Source: Streptomyces sp. NBC_01439 (GTDB taxonomy: Bacteria > Actinomycetota > Actinomycetes > Streptomycetales > Streptomycetaceae). From it: a DNA stretch of 64,000 nt. Each line of letters starts with the position of its first letter. The first letter of the stretch is position 1. The position numbers and the translations under genes were made by a program. The stretch lies in assembly GCF_036227605.1 (NCBI RefSeq), contig NZ_CP109487.1, positions 5,247,001 through 5,311,000 on the forward strand, written 5' to 3'. Below are positions 51,587-60,003 of the stretch, piece by piece. The notes under the pieces were generated by a model. The model saw only the letters and a program-made list of their open reading frames with translations, was not told where the DNA came from and did not search any database.

Positions 51587-52162
51587 TTAGACGTTGACGC
51601 CGAAGTCCTGCGCGATGCCGGTGAGGCCGGAGGCGTAACCCTGGCCGACGGCGCGGAACTTCCACTCGGCGCCGTTGCGGTAGAGCTCGCCGAAGACCAT
51701 GGCGGTCTCGGTCGCCGCGTCCTCGGAGAGGTCGTAGCGGGCGATCTCGGCGCCGCCGGCCTGGTTCACGACGCGGATGTACGCGTTGCGGACCTGGCCG
51801 AAGTTCTGGCTGCGGGCCTCGGCGTCGTAGATGGAGACCGGGAAGACGATCTTGTCCACGTCGGCCGGGAGGCCGGCGAGGTTGACGTTGATGGCCTCGT
51901 CGTCGCCCGCGCCCTCGCCGGTGCGGTTGTCACCGGTGTGGACGATGGTCTGGTCCGGGGTGGACTTGTTGTTGAAGAAGACGAAGTGGCCGTCGGAGAC
52001 GACCTTGCCCGTCGGGTTGACCGCGATGGCCGAGGCGTCGAGGTCGAAGTCGACACCGGTCGTCGTACGGACGTCCCAGCCGAGGCCGACCGTGACGGCA
52101 GCGAGGCCCGGGGCCTCCTTCGAGAGCGAGACGTTGCCGCCCTTGGACAGGCTGACAGCCAT
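51587..52162 (-). CDS. terD: TerD-family protein
   Basis: A 191-residue cytoplasmic Ca2+-binding protein of the TerD (tellurium resistance/stress) family: [60 protein letters not shown] (acidic Ca2+ loop), [40 protein letters not shown]. Streptomyces have many TerD paralogues implicated in differentiation and phage defence-like ter systems; this copy is solitary. The ATG start at 52162 has AAAGGGA upstream. Confidence 0.95.
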   Translation of the reverse strand: MAVSLSKGGNVSLSKEAPGLAAVTVGLGWDVRTTTGVDFDLDASAIAVNPTGKVVSDGHFVFFNNKSTPDQTIVHTGDNRTGEGAGDDEAINVNLAGLPADVDKIVFPVSIYDAEARSQNFGQVRNAYIRVVNQAGGAEIARYDLSEDAATETAMVFGELYRNGAEWKFRAVGQGYASGLTGIAQDFGVNV

Positions 52163-52349
52163 GGGATTGTCCCTTTCCTCATCCAACATGCACGTACAGG
52201 CGGTCAAACTACCGCTGCCCCCTATAACGCGACGAGAGGCCGGTCGGGTTCCCGTCGTGAATTGTCTGTGACGGGGAATCTCCGGGTGTCGAATGCGGAG
52301 GCGGTAAATACGGGTGACGGCGGCCGCGCCGGGGGCGGATCATAGGGGC

Positions 52350-52775
52350 ATGCCTGGTCCTTATGTCATCCGCGGTTCCGTCGTGCTTCCCGAGGGGGAG
52401 CTCGCCTGGCGGTTCTCGCGGTCCTCGGGGCCGGGTGGTCAGCACGTGAACACCTCGGACTCGCGCGTGGAGCTGTTGTTCGACCTGGCGGCCACCAAGG
52501 CGCTGCCCGAGGTGTGGAAGGAGCGGGCGCTGGAGCGGCTCGCGGCGAAGCTGGTGGACGGGGTGGTGACCGTACGGGCCTCCGAGCACCGCTCGCAGCT
52601 GCGCAACCGGGAGATGGCGCTGGTCCGGCTGGCTTCGCTGCTGGCCGAGGCGACGGCGCCGCCGCCGAAGCAGCGCCGGCCGACGAAGATCCCGCGCGGG
52701 ATCAATGAGCGCCGGTTGCGCGAGAAGAAGGCGCGGGCCGAGACCAAGCGCGGCCGCACGGGCCGGGACTGGTAG
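52350..52775 (+). CDS. arfB: Peptidyl-tRNA hydrolase ArfB (ribosome rescue)
   Basis: A 141-residue release-factor-like protein that frees stalled ribosomes. The catalytic GGQ is in FSRSSGPGGQHVNTSDSRVE (~24-43). The C-terminal tail is strongly basic and helical (RRLREKKARAETKRGRTGRD), as needed to enter the empty mRNA channel. There is no codon-recognition domain. ATG 52350 is used. It is divergent from terD and convergent with the flavin reductase gene. Confidence 0.93.
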   Translation: MPGPYVIRGSVVLPEGELAWRFSRSSGPGGQHVNTSDSRVELLFDLAATKALPEVWKERALERLAAKLVDGVVTVRASEHRSQLRNREMALVRLASLLAEATAPPPKQRRPTKIPRGINERRLREKKARAETKRGRTGRDW

Positions 52776-52792
52776 TCCCGCCCGTGCCCGTC

Positions 52793-53362
52793 TTAAGCGC
52801 CCAGGTGCCGGTAGCGCCCGCGGAAGTACGCCAGCGGCTGCCCGTCCGGGGACGGCAGGGCGGCCGTGAGGACCCGGCCGACGACCAGGGTGTGGTCGCC
52901 CGCCTCGACGCGGTTCTCCGTACGGCATTCCAAGGTGGCCAGGGCGCCGTTCAGCAGCGGCGCCCCGGAGGCCTCGCCGCGGACGTACGGCAGGTCGGCG
53001 AAGAGCAGCCGGTCGCTGATGCGGCCCTTCATCGAGAAGCGGCCCGCCACCTGGAGCTGGTGGTCGGCGAGGACCGACACCGCCCACAGGGGCTGTTCCG
53101 CCAGCAGGTCGTCCATCCGGGAGCCCTCGCGCAGGCTCACCAGGACCAGCGGCGGGTCCAGGGACACGGACATGAAGGCGGTCGCCGTCATGCCGACGTC
53201 CTCGCCGCGCGGGCCGTCCGCCGCCAGTGGGGGCTCGTGCGCGGTGATCAGGCACACGCCCGCCGCCAGCCGGGACATCGCGGCCCGGAACTCGTCATTG
53301 CTCACTCCCTCAGCATGCGGGGTTCCGTGGGACGGGGCGGGTACGGGGGTCGTCTTCAGCAC
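52793..53362 (-). CDS. Flavin reductase-like domain protein
   Basis: A protein of up to 189 residues with the flavin reductase split-barrel: FRAAMSRLAAGVCLITAHEP, TATAFMSVSLDPPLVLVSLR (FMN contact), AVSVLADHQLQVAGRFSMKG, LECRTENRVEAGDHTLVVGR. It supplies reduced flavin to a monooxygenase partner or acts on its own; no partner is adjacent. GTG 53305 (VSNDEFRAAM) is an alternative start that would remove a Pro/His-rich leader. It is divergent from cdgB. Confidence 0.85.
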   Translation of the reverse strand: MLKTTPVPAPSHGTPHAEGVSNDEFRAAMSRLAAGVCLITAHEPPLAADGPRGEDVGMTATAFMSVSLDPPLVLVSLREGSRMDDLLAEQPLWAVSVLADHQLQVAGRFSMKGRISDRLLFADLPYVRGEASGAPLLNGALATLECRTENRVEAGDHTLVVGRVLTAALPSPDGQPLAYFRGRYRHLGA

Positions 53363-53524
53363 GCTGAAACGCTAATCTCGCCCTTCCGCGCCGCACATCG
53401 GGCCCTGGTCCGAGTCGCGCCCCCGCCCCTTGGCCTAGGCCCGGGCGTATCGTTTGCTCTCGAGAATGTGGGGGAGCGCTCCCAGTCGGTGTACGGGCCC
53501 GTTGCGCACCGATATTCACCTGAT

Positions 53525-53538
53525 GTGACTTGAGTCAC
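53525..53538. promoter_or_regulatory. BldD-like operator upstream of cdgB
   Basis: GTGACTTGAGTCAC is a perfect 14-bp palindrome containing the TNAC...GTNA pattern of BldD boxes. cdgB is a known BldD target in S. coelicolor. It lies 128-141 bp before the chosen start codon. Confidence 0.7.
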
Positions 53539-53665
53539 AGAGGGCAAGATTTGTTGACCCTGTGTACCTGCCGCACAGCTCACTGTGATTCAGTGGACGG
53601 GACACCGCAACGAAACGCCGATGACAAACCTGGAGTTGCTGTCGAGGTCTCGGGGAGAGCGAGCA

Positions 53666-55441
53666 ATGGAGACCGAGTCGGAGCCGTACGTCCGTCTTGC
53701 GACCCTGCGGCAGCTGCATCGGGTGGTGGCCGAGCTCAATACGGCCCGGAGCCTGGCGGACACCCTGCAGACCGTCGTGGACGGCATCGTCGTGGGGCTC
53801 GGCTACGAACTCGCCTGTGTCAACCTCGTTCGCCCGGACGGTGATCTCGTCGTCGCTGCCTTCGCCGGCGATCCTGCTGCGGAGGCCCTCATCACCGGCC
53901 GCGTCGGCTCCCGCGCCTCCTGGGAGCGCCGCCTGACGATGGGTGAGAACTGGGACGGGCTCAGGTTCATCCCGCACACCGAGGGCTGGGTCCTCATGGA
54001 GGACGACGTGCCCCAGTGGCACACCGACGGCCCCGATCCGCGGTTCGAGGACGAGTGGCACCCCGAGGACCGGCTCTACGCACCCATGTACGCGTCCGGC
54101 GGGGAACTTCTGGGTGTCATTTCGGTGGACAGACCGCGCAACGGCCGCCGGCCCGGCGCCTGGGGCCGCGAAGCGCTCCAGATGTACGCCTTCCAGGCGG
54201 CGATTGCGATCAGCAATGCCAGGCTCCGGGCGAACATGCAGCGCGCCCTCGTCCGGCTGGAGCGCGAGCAGCAGGCGCTGCGCGCCAGCGAAGAGTCGTT
54301 CCGCCAGGCCTTCGAGTACGCGCCCAGCGGCATGGCGATCGCCGAGATGGGCGGGGACCAGCACGGCCGGCTCCTGCGGACCAACGACGCGCTGTGCCGC
54401 CTCCTCGGCCGGCCCGCCTCCGTCCTGCGCCGCTACTCCTTCTCCGACCTGGTCCACCCCGAGGACATCGGCACCCTGCTGCGCACCTCCGCCGAGGGCG
54501 GCCGCGCCGAGCTGCGGCTCGGTCGCCGCGACGGCACGTACGTATGGGTCTCGCTGCGCAACTCCGTCGTCGCCGACGCCGCCGACGGGCCCCGGTTCCT
54601 GCTCACGCACGTCGAGGACATCGAGGAGCGCAAGCGGCACGAGCTCCAGCTCGCCCACCGCGCCAGCCACGACTCGCTGACCGGCCTGCCCAACAGTGCC
54701 GAGCTGCGGGCCCGGCTCGGCGCCCGGCTGTGCCGTAGGCCACAGTCCGTACGGGCCAGCGCGATCGAGGCGCTGGACGCGGCCTTCGAGGGGCGCGACG
54801 GATACGACGGGCACGCCGCGCACGGGCCGCACGGGGGGCATGCGGCGCACGCGGGGTACGACGGGCACCCGGTGGGGGCGGAGGCGGGTGGTGCCGGTGA
54901 GCACGGGTTTCATGCCGACGGCCCCGACCGGTACGCCGGGGCCGACCCCTTCGAATTCCCCGGGGCGCCGCCCGCCCCGTCGGACGGCCCGTACGACCAC
55001 CACGTGCACACGGTGGCGCCCGCGACCGACGTCGACGACGGGACGAAGGGGCTCGCGGTCCTCTTCTGCGACCTGGACGGCTTCAAGTCGATCAACGACC
55101 GGTTCGGGCACCACACGGGCGACGCGGTCCTGATCGAGGTGGCCCGGCGGCTGACGACCGGCGTCAGGGACGGTGACACCGTCGCCCGGCTGGGTGGTGA
55201 CGAATTCGTCGTCCTGGCCGACGGCCTGGGCGCCGCCGACGCCGCCGACCTCGCCGTCCGGCTGCGCAACGCGATCATCCCGCCGATCCGGGTGGACGGC
55301 CGTGCGGTGCGTGTCGGGGCCAGTTTCGGCATCGGCTGGGCCAGCTGCGGGATGTCCGCCGACGAGGTGCTGCGCTCCGCCGATCAACGGATGTACATCG
55401 AGAAAAGGTCCCGGTCGAAGGCCCATCGCCGGGCGGGATGA
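53666..55441 (+). CDS. cdgB: Diguanylate cyclase CdgB (GAF-PAS-GGDEF)
   Basis: A 591-residue c-di-GMP synthase. Domains: GAF (~15-185), coiled-coil linker (190-212), PAS (~213-325, ending VEDIEERKRHELQLA), GGDEF from ~330 with DSLTGLPN, then FCDLDGFKSINDRFGHHTGD (metal/substrate) and the active site RLGGDEF (GGDEF at 510-514). No inhibitory RxxD site is evident just before it. A ~100-residue His/Gly/Asp/Pro-rich insertion (~356-460) splits the GGDEF domain. In S. coelicolor CdgB affects development and is repressed by BldD; the palindrome at 53525 fits. ATG 53666 has GGGGAGAG upstream. Confidence 0.93.
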   Translation: METESEPYVRLATLRQLHRVVAELNTARSLADTLQTVVDGIVVGLGYELACVNLVRPDGDLVVAAFAGDPAAEALITGRVGSRASWERRLTMGENWDGLRFIPHTEGWVLMEDDVPQWHTDGPDPRFEDEWHPEDRLYAPMYASGGELLGVISVDRPRNGRRPGAWGREALQMYAFQAAIAISNARLRANMQRALVRLEREQQALRASEESFRQAFEYAPSGMAIAEMGGDQHGRLLRTNDALCRLLGRPASVLRRYSFSDLVHPEDIGTLLRTSAEGGRAELRLGRRDGTYVWVSLRNSVVADAADGPRFLLTHVEDIEERKRHELQLAHRASHDSLTGLPNSAELRARLGARLCRRPQSVRASAIEALDAAFEGRDGYDGHAAHGPHGGHAAHAGYDGHPVGAEAGGAGEHGFHADGPDRYAGADPFEFPGAPPAPSDGPYDHHVHTVAPATDVDDGTKGLAVLFCDLDGFKSINDRFGHHTGDAVLIEVARRLTTGVRDGDTVARLGGDEFVVLADGLGAADAADLAVRLRNAIIPPIRVDGRAVRVGASFGIGWASCGMSADEVLRSADQRMYIEKRSRSKAHRRAG

Positions 55442-55509
55442 GGCGGTCTGCCGCTCGTGGGCGCACCTGTTCGGGGTAGGCTCCCGGGGGTCGAAAGGAG
55501 TGACCTGCG

Positions 55510-56541
55510 ATGACGACGCCCGCGAACAACGGCCCGTACGGTGGGGCGAACAAGCCCGAGGACGACGATCCGTTCGGCTACCTCTACGAGGACGGCCAGG
55601 CGGCCGGAGCCACCCCGCCCGCATCGGGCGGTGGATACGGCTACCCCGGCGCGTCGGCCGGCGGTCACCACGGTCCCCAGCCCGGCGTCCCGCGCACCTC
55701 GCACCACCAGGTGCGGACGGTCGGCGAGCGCAGGAACGGCGGCCAGCGCGGACCCGTCCCGCAGCAGGGCCCGGGCTACCAGGCCCAGTACCAGGCCCCC
55801 GAAGCGCTCCAGGCCGGCGGCTACGGCGTTCCGCAGCAGGCGCACCCCCCGCAGCACCAGACCCAGGCGACTCCGCACCCGGGCGGTCACGGTGGCGGCG
55901 GCGGTGGCTCCAGCCGTCGCGGTCTGCTGATCGCGGCCGTCGCGGTCGTCGCCGTCGTCGTGATCGGCATCGTCGCCGCCCTGCAGTTCGGTGACAAGGA
56001 CAAGGGCAAGGGTGGGGAACAGCCCACTGCGAACGACGGCCAGCAGTCGGCGGCTCCCCAGAACCCGGCCAGCCCGGCCCCGAGCAGCAGCCCGAAGCCC
56101 TCGCAGGCCCCGCTCCCCAAGGGCGAGGCGGCCGGCGCGGGCATGGTGCTGACCGGTGGTGCGCGGCTGGAGAGCACGGTGCCCGGTTCGAAGAGCTCGG
56201 GCGGCCAGTACGTCGCCGGCTTCAACCAGACCGGTGCGGCGCTCACCTGGACGGTGGACGTGCCGGAGGCGGGTGAATACACGCTGTTCGTCAACTACGG
56301 CGTTCCCGGCAAGCCCGGCAAGGCGACCCTCACGGTCAACGGGCAGAGCCCGAACCAGTCGCTGAACCTGGACAATTTCGCCAAGGCGGCGGACGGCGCC
56401 TGGGAGAAGGGCTGGACGCGCACCTTCGCGTTCATCACCCTCAAGAAGGGCACGAACACGATGAGGATCTCGTGCGAGGCCGGCAACCAGTGCGACGTCG
56501 TCTTCGACCAGCTGGAGCTGGGTTCGGGCCACAAGCGCTGA
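55510..56541 (+). CDS. Membrane-anchored carbohydrate-binding (CBM6/35-like) protein
   Basis: A 343-residue protein with inverted topology. Residues 1-135 are a cytoplasmic Gly/Pro/Gln/His-rich, low-complexity region. A single transmembrane helix follows (GLLIAAVAVVAVVVIGIVAAL, ~136-156). After a Pro/Ser linker comes an extracellular beta-sandwich of CBM35/CBM6 type (GARLESTVPGSKSSGGQYVA, LTWTVDVPEAGEYTLFVNYG, CEAGNQCDVVFDQLELG). It probably binds wall or hyphal polysaccharide. It follows cdgB by 68 bp and may share its transcript; GAAAGGAG precedes the ATG. Confidence 0.82.
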   Translation: MTTPANNGPYGGANKPEDDDPFGYLYEDGQAAGATPPASGGGYGYPGASAGGHHGPQPGVPRTSHHQVRTVGERRNGGQRGPVPQQGPGYQAQYQAPEALQAGGYGVPQQAHPPQHQTQATPHPGGHGGGGGGSSRRGLLIAAVAVVAVVVIGIVAALQFGDKDKGKGGEQPTANDGQQSAAPQNPASPAPSSSPKPSQAPLPKGEAAGAGMVLTGGARLESTVPGSKSSGGQYVAGFNQTGAALTWTVDVPEAGEYTLFVNYGVPGKPGKATLTVNGQSPNQSLNLDNFAKAADGAWEKGWTRTFAFITLKKGTNTMRISCEAGNQCDVVFDQLELGSGHKR

Positions 56542-56580
56542 CGGCGCTGACGGCGGGGACGGACGCCCCCGGAGACACAT

Positions 56581-56612
56581 CAGGCCCTGCCGCACCCGTG
56601 CGGCAGGGCCTG
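56581..56612 (+). terminator. Terminator after the CBM protein gene
   Basis: Perfect 13-bp stem (56581-56593 with 56600-56612), 6-nt loop, followed by TTTCC. Confidence 0.85.
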
Positions 56613-56686
56613 TTTCCGTCGTGCTGCAGTCAAGGGCGTCGTCCACACGGCACCGTGACGGATGTTCAGTCTTCGTCGCGGAGCGG

Positions 56687-57607
56687 TCAGTCACCGTCGG
56701 TGACGCGCACGGAGTGTCGCAACTCCTCGTAGACGCCGGGGTCGAAGGCCCCCGCCACCGGGGCGAGGACGGTGGCCGCCGAGAGGGCGACCGCGCGGGT
56801 GAGGCGTTCCGGCCAGTCCAGGCCCTCCGCCAGTGCGGACAGCAGGCCGGCGACCACGGAATCGCCTGCTCCGGTCGGGTTGCCGGACAGTCGGTGCGGC
56901 GGGGCCGCCCGCCAGGCGCCCTCGGCGGTGCAGGCCAGCAGGCCGGCCGGGCCGAGCGAGGTGACCACCGCGTGGGCGCCCCGGCGGCGGGCGTCGCGGG
57001 TGGCGGGGAGCGGGTCGCGGGATCCGGTGAGCTCGGCCAGTTCGGCGGCGTTCGGCTTGATGATCTCCGGGCGGGCGGCCACTCCGCGGCGCAGGGCCTC
57101 GCCACTGGTGTCCAGCAGTACGGGCACCCCGGCCGCGCGGGCCGACCGTACGAGCAGCGCGTACGCGCCCACCGGCACGCCCGGCGGGAGGCTGCCGCAC
57201 AGGGCCACCGCGCGGGCGCCGCGCACGAGGTCCTCGTAGCGGGCCAGGAACCGCGCCCACTCGGCGGCGGTGATCTGCGGGCCCGGCTCGTTGAACTGCG
57301 TGGTGTCGCCGGAGGTCGCGTCGGCGACGGCGACCGTGCGGCGGGTGTTGCCCGCGCAGGGCACCAGGGCGTCGACCGCCCCCGACGACTGCGCAAGCAA
57401 CTCCCGTACGACGGAGCCGACGGGGCCGCCGGCGAAGCCCGTCGCGGTCACCTCGTGCCCGAGGGCGGCCAGGACGTGCGCGACGTTGATCCCCTTGCCG
57501 CCGGGGCGTTCGGTGACGGTGGAGACCCGGTGCGAGGCGTGCGGGAGCAGCCGCGGCACGCGGTACGTGACGTCGAGCGCCGTGTTGAGCGTCACGGTAA
57601 GGATCAT
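56687..57607 (-). CDS. PfkB-family hexose kinase (1-phosphofructokinase-like)
   Basis: A 306-residue ribokinase-family enzyme. MILTVTLNTALDVTYRVPRL and RPGGKGINVAHVLAALGHEV (N-terminal signature), KPNAAELAELTG and the C-terminal GNPTGAGDSVVAGLL (anion hole and catalytic Asp) match 1-phosphofructokinase/tagatose-6-phosphate kinases. It lies next to nagA and nagK, so it may act on a phosphorylated hexose in amino-sugar catabolism, e.g. tagatose-6-phosphate; this is inference. ATG 57607 has GGAG 7 nt upstream. Confidence 0.87.
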   Translation of the reverse strand: MILTVTLNTALDVTYRVPRLLPHASHRVSTVTERPGGKGINVAHVLAALGHEVTATGFAGGPVGSVVRELLAQSSGAVDALVPCAGNTRRTVAVADATSGDTTQFNEPGPQITAAEWARFLARYEDLVRGARAVALCGSLPPGVPVGAYALLVRSARAAGVPVLLDTSGEALRRGVAARPEIIKPNAAELAELTGSRDPLPATRDARRRGAHAVVTSLGPAGLLACTAEGAWRAAPPHRLSGNPTGAGDSVVAGLLSALAEGLDWPERLTRAVALSAATVLAPVAGAFDPGVYEELRHSVRVTDGD

Positions 57608-57743
57608 GGGTACTCCCGGGTCTGATGCTGCCGGGATCATGCCAGGGGGTACCTTCCAGCGGTAGCCGGGGGAGCGGGCGGTCGGCCCGGTTCCGGGGTC
57701 GCCCGGTTCCCTCCGCACAGCCGCCCGGCCGTCAGACCGGCGG

Positions 57744-58895
57744 TCAGGAGGGCGGGCTGACGATCCATTCGCCGCGGCGCATGACTCCCTTGACGTCGAA
57801 CGCGGCGTCCAGCACGACGAGGTCCGCGTACTTGCCGGGCTCCAGCGAGCCGATCTCGTCGTACAGGCCGATCAGCTTGGCCGGGTTGGCGGAGATCGCC
57901 TGGACCACGGACTCCACCGGCAGCTTGTCGAGGGTCACCGAGCGCTTGAAGGCGGTGTCCAGGGTCAGTGTCGATCCGGCGATGGAGCCGCCCTCCACCA
58001 GCCGTGCCACGCCGTGCTTGACCTCGACCTCCAGCGGGCCGAGGTGGTAGGTCCCGTCGCCGAAGCCGGCCGCGTCCATCGCGTCGGTGATCAGCGCGAC
58101 GCGGTGCGCGCCCGCGTGGTGGAAGGCCAGTTCCAGTGCCGCCGGGTGCAGGTGGGTGCCGTCGTTGATGAGCTCGACGGTGATCCGCTCGTCCTCCAGC
58201 AGCGCGGCGATCGGGCCGGGTTCGCGGTGGGCGAGGGGCGGCATCGCGTTGAAGAGGTGGGTGGCCACGGTCGCGCCCGCGTCGATGGCGGCGCGCGTCT
58301 GCTCGTACGTGGCGTCCGTGTGGCCGATCGCCGCGATGACCCCGTGTTCGGCGAGCAGTCGTACGGAGTCCAGGCCGCCCGGCAGTTCGGTGGCGAGGGT
58401 GAACATGCGGGCGGCGCCGTGCGCGGCGTCGATGAGCTTGCGGACCTCGGCCGGGTCGGGGTCGCGGAGCAGGTCCTCCTTGTGGGCGCCCTTGCGGCAG
58501 GGGTTGATGAACGGCCCCTCGAAGTGGATGCCGGCGATCTCGCCCGCTTGCGTCAGTTCGGCGAGCAGCCCGGCCCGCCGGGCGAGTTCGTCCAGGTCCC
58601 CGGTGACGGTGGAGGCGACCAGGGTGGTGGTGCCGTGTTCGCGGTGGGTGCGGACCCCCTTGAGGACGTCCTCGGCGGTGCCGGAGGTGAACGAGGCGCC
58701 GCCGCCACCGTGGTTGTGCATGTCGACGAAGCCGGGGACGATCCAGTGCCCGGACAGGTCGACGCTCAGCGCACCCTCGTGGGCGCTGCCGGCGATGCGG
58801 TCGCCGTCGACGATGACTCTGCCGTTCGCCACCGTTCCGGTGGGCAGCACCACCCTGGCGCCCGAAAGAACAGTGCTGTGCGCGCTTCCGGACAT
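57744..58895 (-). CDS. nagA: N-acetylglucosamine-6-phosphate deacetylase
   Basis: NagA removes acetate from GlcNAc-6-P, feeding NagB and, in Streptomyces, generating GlcN-6-P, the signal that releases DasR. The 383-residue amidohydrolase shows WIVPGFVDMHNHGGGGASFT (metal HxH), IHFEGPFINPCRKGAH, AIGHTDATYEQTRAAIDAGA, THLFNAMPPLAHREPG, ITDAMDAAGFGDG (catalytic Asp) and a C-terminal SANPAKLIGLYDEIGSLEPG. Its ATG overlaps the nagK stop (TGATG-type junction), so the two genes form an operon. Confidence 0.95.
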   Translation of the reverse strand: MSGSAHSTVLSGARVVLPTGTVANGRVIVDGDRIAGSAHEGALSVDLSGHWIVPGFVDMHNHGGGGASFTSGTAEDVLKGVRTHREHGTTTLVASTVTGDLDELARRAGLLAELTQAGEIAGIHFEGPFINPCRKGAHKEDLLRDPDPAEVRKLIDAAHGAARMFTLATELPGGLDSVRLLAEHGVIAAIGHTDATYEQTRAAIDAGATVATHLFNAMPPLAHREPGPIAALLEDERITVELINDGTHLHPAALELAFHHAGAHRVALITDAMDAAGFGDGTYHLGPLEVEVKHGVARLVEGGSIAGSTLTLDTAFKRSVTLDKLPVESVVQAISANPAKLIGLYDEIGSLEPGKYADLVVLDAAFDVKGVMRRGEWIVSPPS

Positions 58896-59836
58896 CAGGC
58901 AGGTACCTCCGTGGCGAGTAGGTCCCAGGCGAGCAGACCTGCGCCCAGGCATCCGGCGGTGTCCCCGAGGGCAGCCGGAACGATGTGGGGGAGCCGCTGG
59001 AACGTCACGCGCTCCTCCACGGCCGTCCGTAGTGGTGTGAACAAGGTCTCCCCGGCCTCCGCCAGCCCGCCGCCGATGATCAGCGTGCGCGGGTCCAGCA
59101 GGGTGATCGCGGTGACCAGTCCGTCGGCGAGGGCGCCGACGGCGGCCAGCCAGACCTCCCGGGCGCGCGCGTCCCCGGACGCGACGGCCTTGGCGCAGTC
59201 CGCGGCGTCGGCCTCCGGGTCGCCGGAGGCCGCGGCCCAGGCGCGGCTGACGGCCGCGGCGGAGGCGAGGGTCTCCAGGCAGCCGTGCTGGCCGCAGCCG
59301 CAGGCGGGGCCGCCCGGGCGCACCACGATGTGCCCGATCTCGCCCGCGTAGCCGTGGGCGCCGGCCTCGATGCGGCCGGCGATGCCGATGGCTCCGGCGA
59401 TGCCGGTGCCGAGCGGGACGAAGAGGAAGCGGTCGGCTCCCCGGCCGGCGCCGATGCGGCCCTCGGCGAGTCCACCCGTGCGCACGTCGTGGCCGAGGGC
59501 CACGGGGATGCCGCCGAGGCGGTTGCTGAGCAGGGCGCGCATCGGTACGTCGCGCCAGCCCAGGTTCGCCGCGTAGACGGCGATCCCGTGTTCGGCGTCG
59601 ACGATGCCCGGGACGGCGATGCCAGCGGCCGAGGCGGGCCGTCCGAAGCGCTCCCGGCCGATGTCGAGCAGCTCGGCGGCGAAGTCCTGGATCGTCTCGA
59701 CGACGGCGTCGGGGCCCCGCTCGCGGCCGGTGGCCCGGCGCGCTTCGTGGAGCAGGTTGCCCTCCTCGGCGACGAGGGCGGCCTTCATCCCGGTGCCGCC
59801 CACATCGAGGGCGATGACGTGTTTCACGGGTTTCAC
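58895..59836 (-). CDS. nagK: ROK-family N-acetylglucosamine kinase
   Basis: A 313-residue ROK kinase: N-terminal ATP loop IALDVGGTGMKAALV (DxGxT), FVPLGTGIAGAIGIAGRIEA, ROK zinc motif GPACGCGQHGCLETLAS (CxCGxxGCxE complete), and GHDVRTGGLAEGRIGAG. With nagA downstream it probably phosphorylates GlcNAc at O6. A DasR-like site lies 28 bp upstream of the start, consistent with amino-sugar control. It is divergent from the sugar-binding lipoprotein gene. Confidence 0.9.
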   Translation of the reverse strand: MKPVKHVIALDVGGTGMKAALVAEEGNLLHEARRATGRERGPDAVVETIQDFAAELLDIGRERFGRPASAAGIAVPGIVDAEHGIAVYAANLGWRDVPMRALLSNRLGGIPVALGHDVRTGGLAEGRIGAGRGADRFLFVPLGTGIAGAIGIAGRIEAGAHGYAGEIGHIVVRPGGPACGCGQHGCLETLASAAAVSRAWAAASGDPEADAADCAKAVASGDARAREVWLAAVGALADGLVTAITLLDPRTLIIGGGLAEAGETLFTPLRTAVEERVTFQRLPHIVPAALGDTAGCLGAGLLAWDLLATEVPA

Positions 59837-59863
59837 AGAGACAGTCTCGCGTGCTCGGCGGGG

Positions 59864-59879
59864 AAAGGTCTAGTCCAAT
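59864..59879. promoter_or_regulatory. DasR-responsive element (nagKA side)
   Basis: AAAGGTCTAGTCCAAT matches the DasR consensus ACTGGTCTAGACCACT at 11-12 of 16 positions, including the GGTCTAG core. It sits 28 bp from the nagK start. Confidence 0.65.
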
Positions 59880-59949
59880 GAGGGAGATTGTTGAGCGGCC
59901 ATACAAATTCGGGACCCGGGTCGGGAGCTCGATGTGGACGAGCCGCCAA

Positions 59950-59965
59950 AGTGGTGTAGACCTTA
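59950..59965. promoter_or_regulatory. DasR-responsive element (sugar-binding protein side)
   Basis: AGTGGTGTAGACCTTA keeps the TGGT-TAGACC part of the DasR consensus. It lies 39 bp before the lipoprotein GTG start. Together with the site at 59864 it brackets the divergent promoter region. Confidence 0.55.
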
Positions 59966-60003
59966 CGTGGATCGTACGTACAAGAAGTCGTGGATGGAGA
60001 ACT

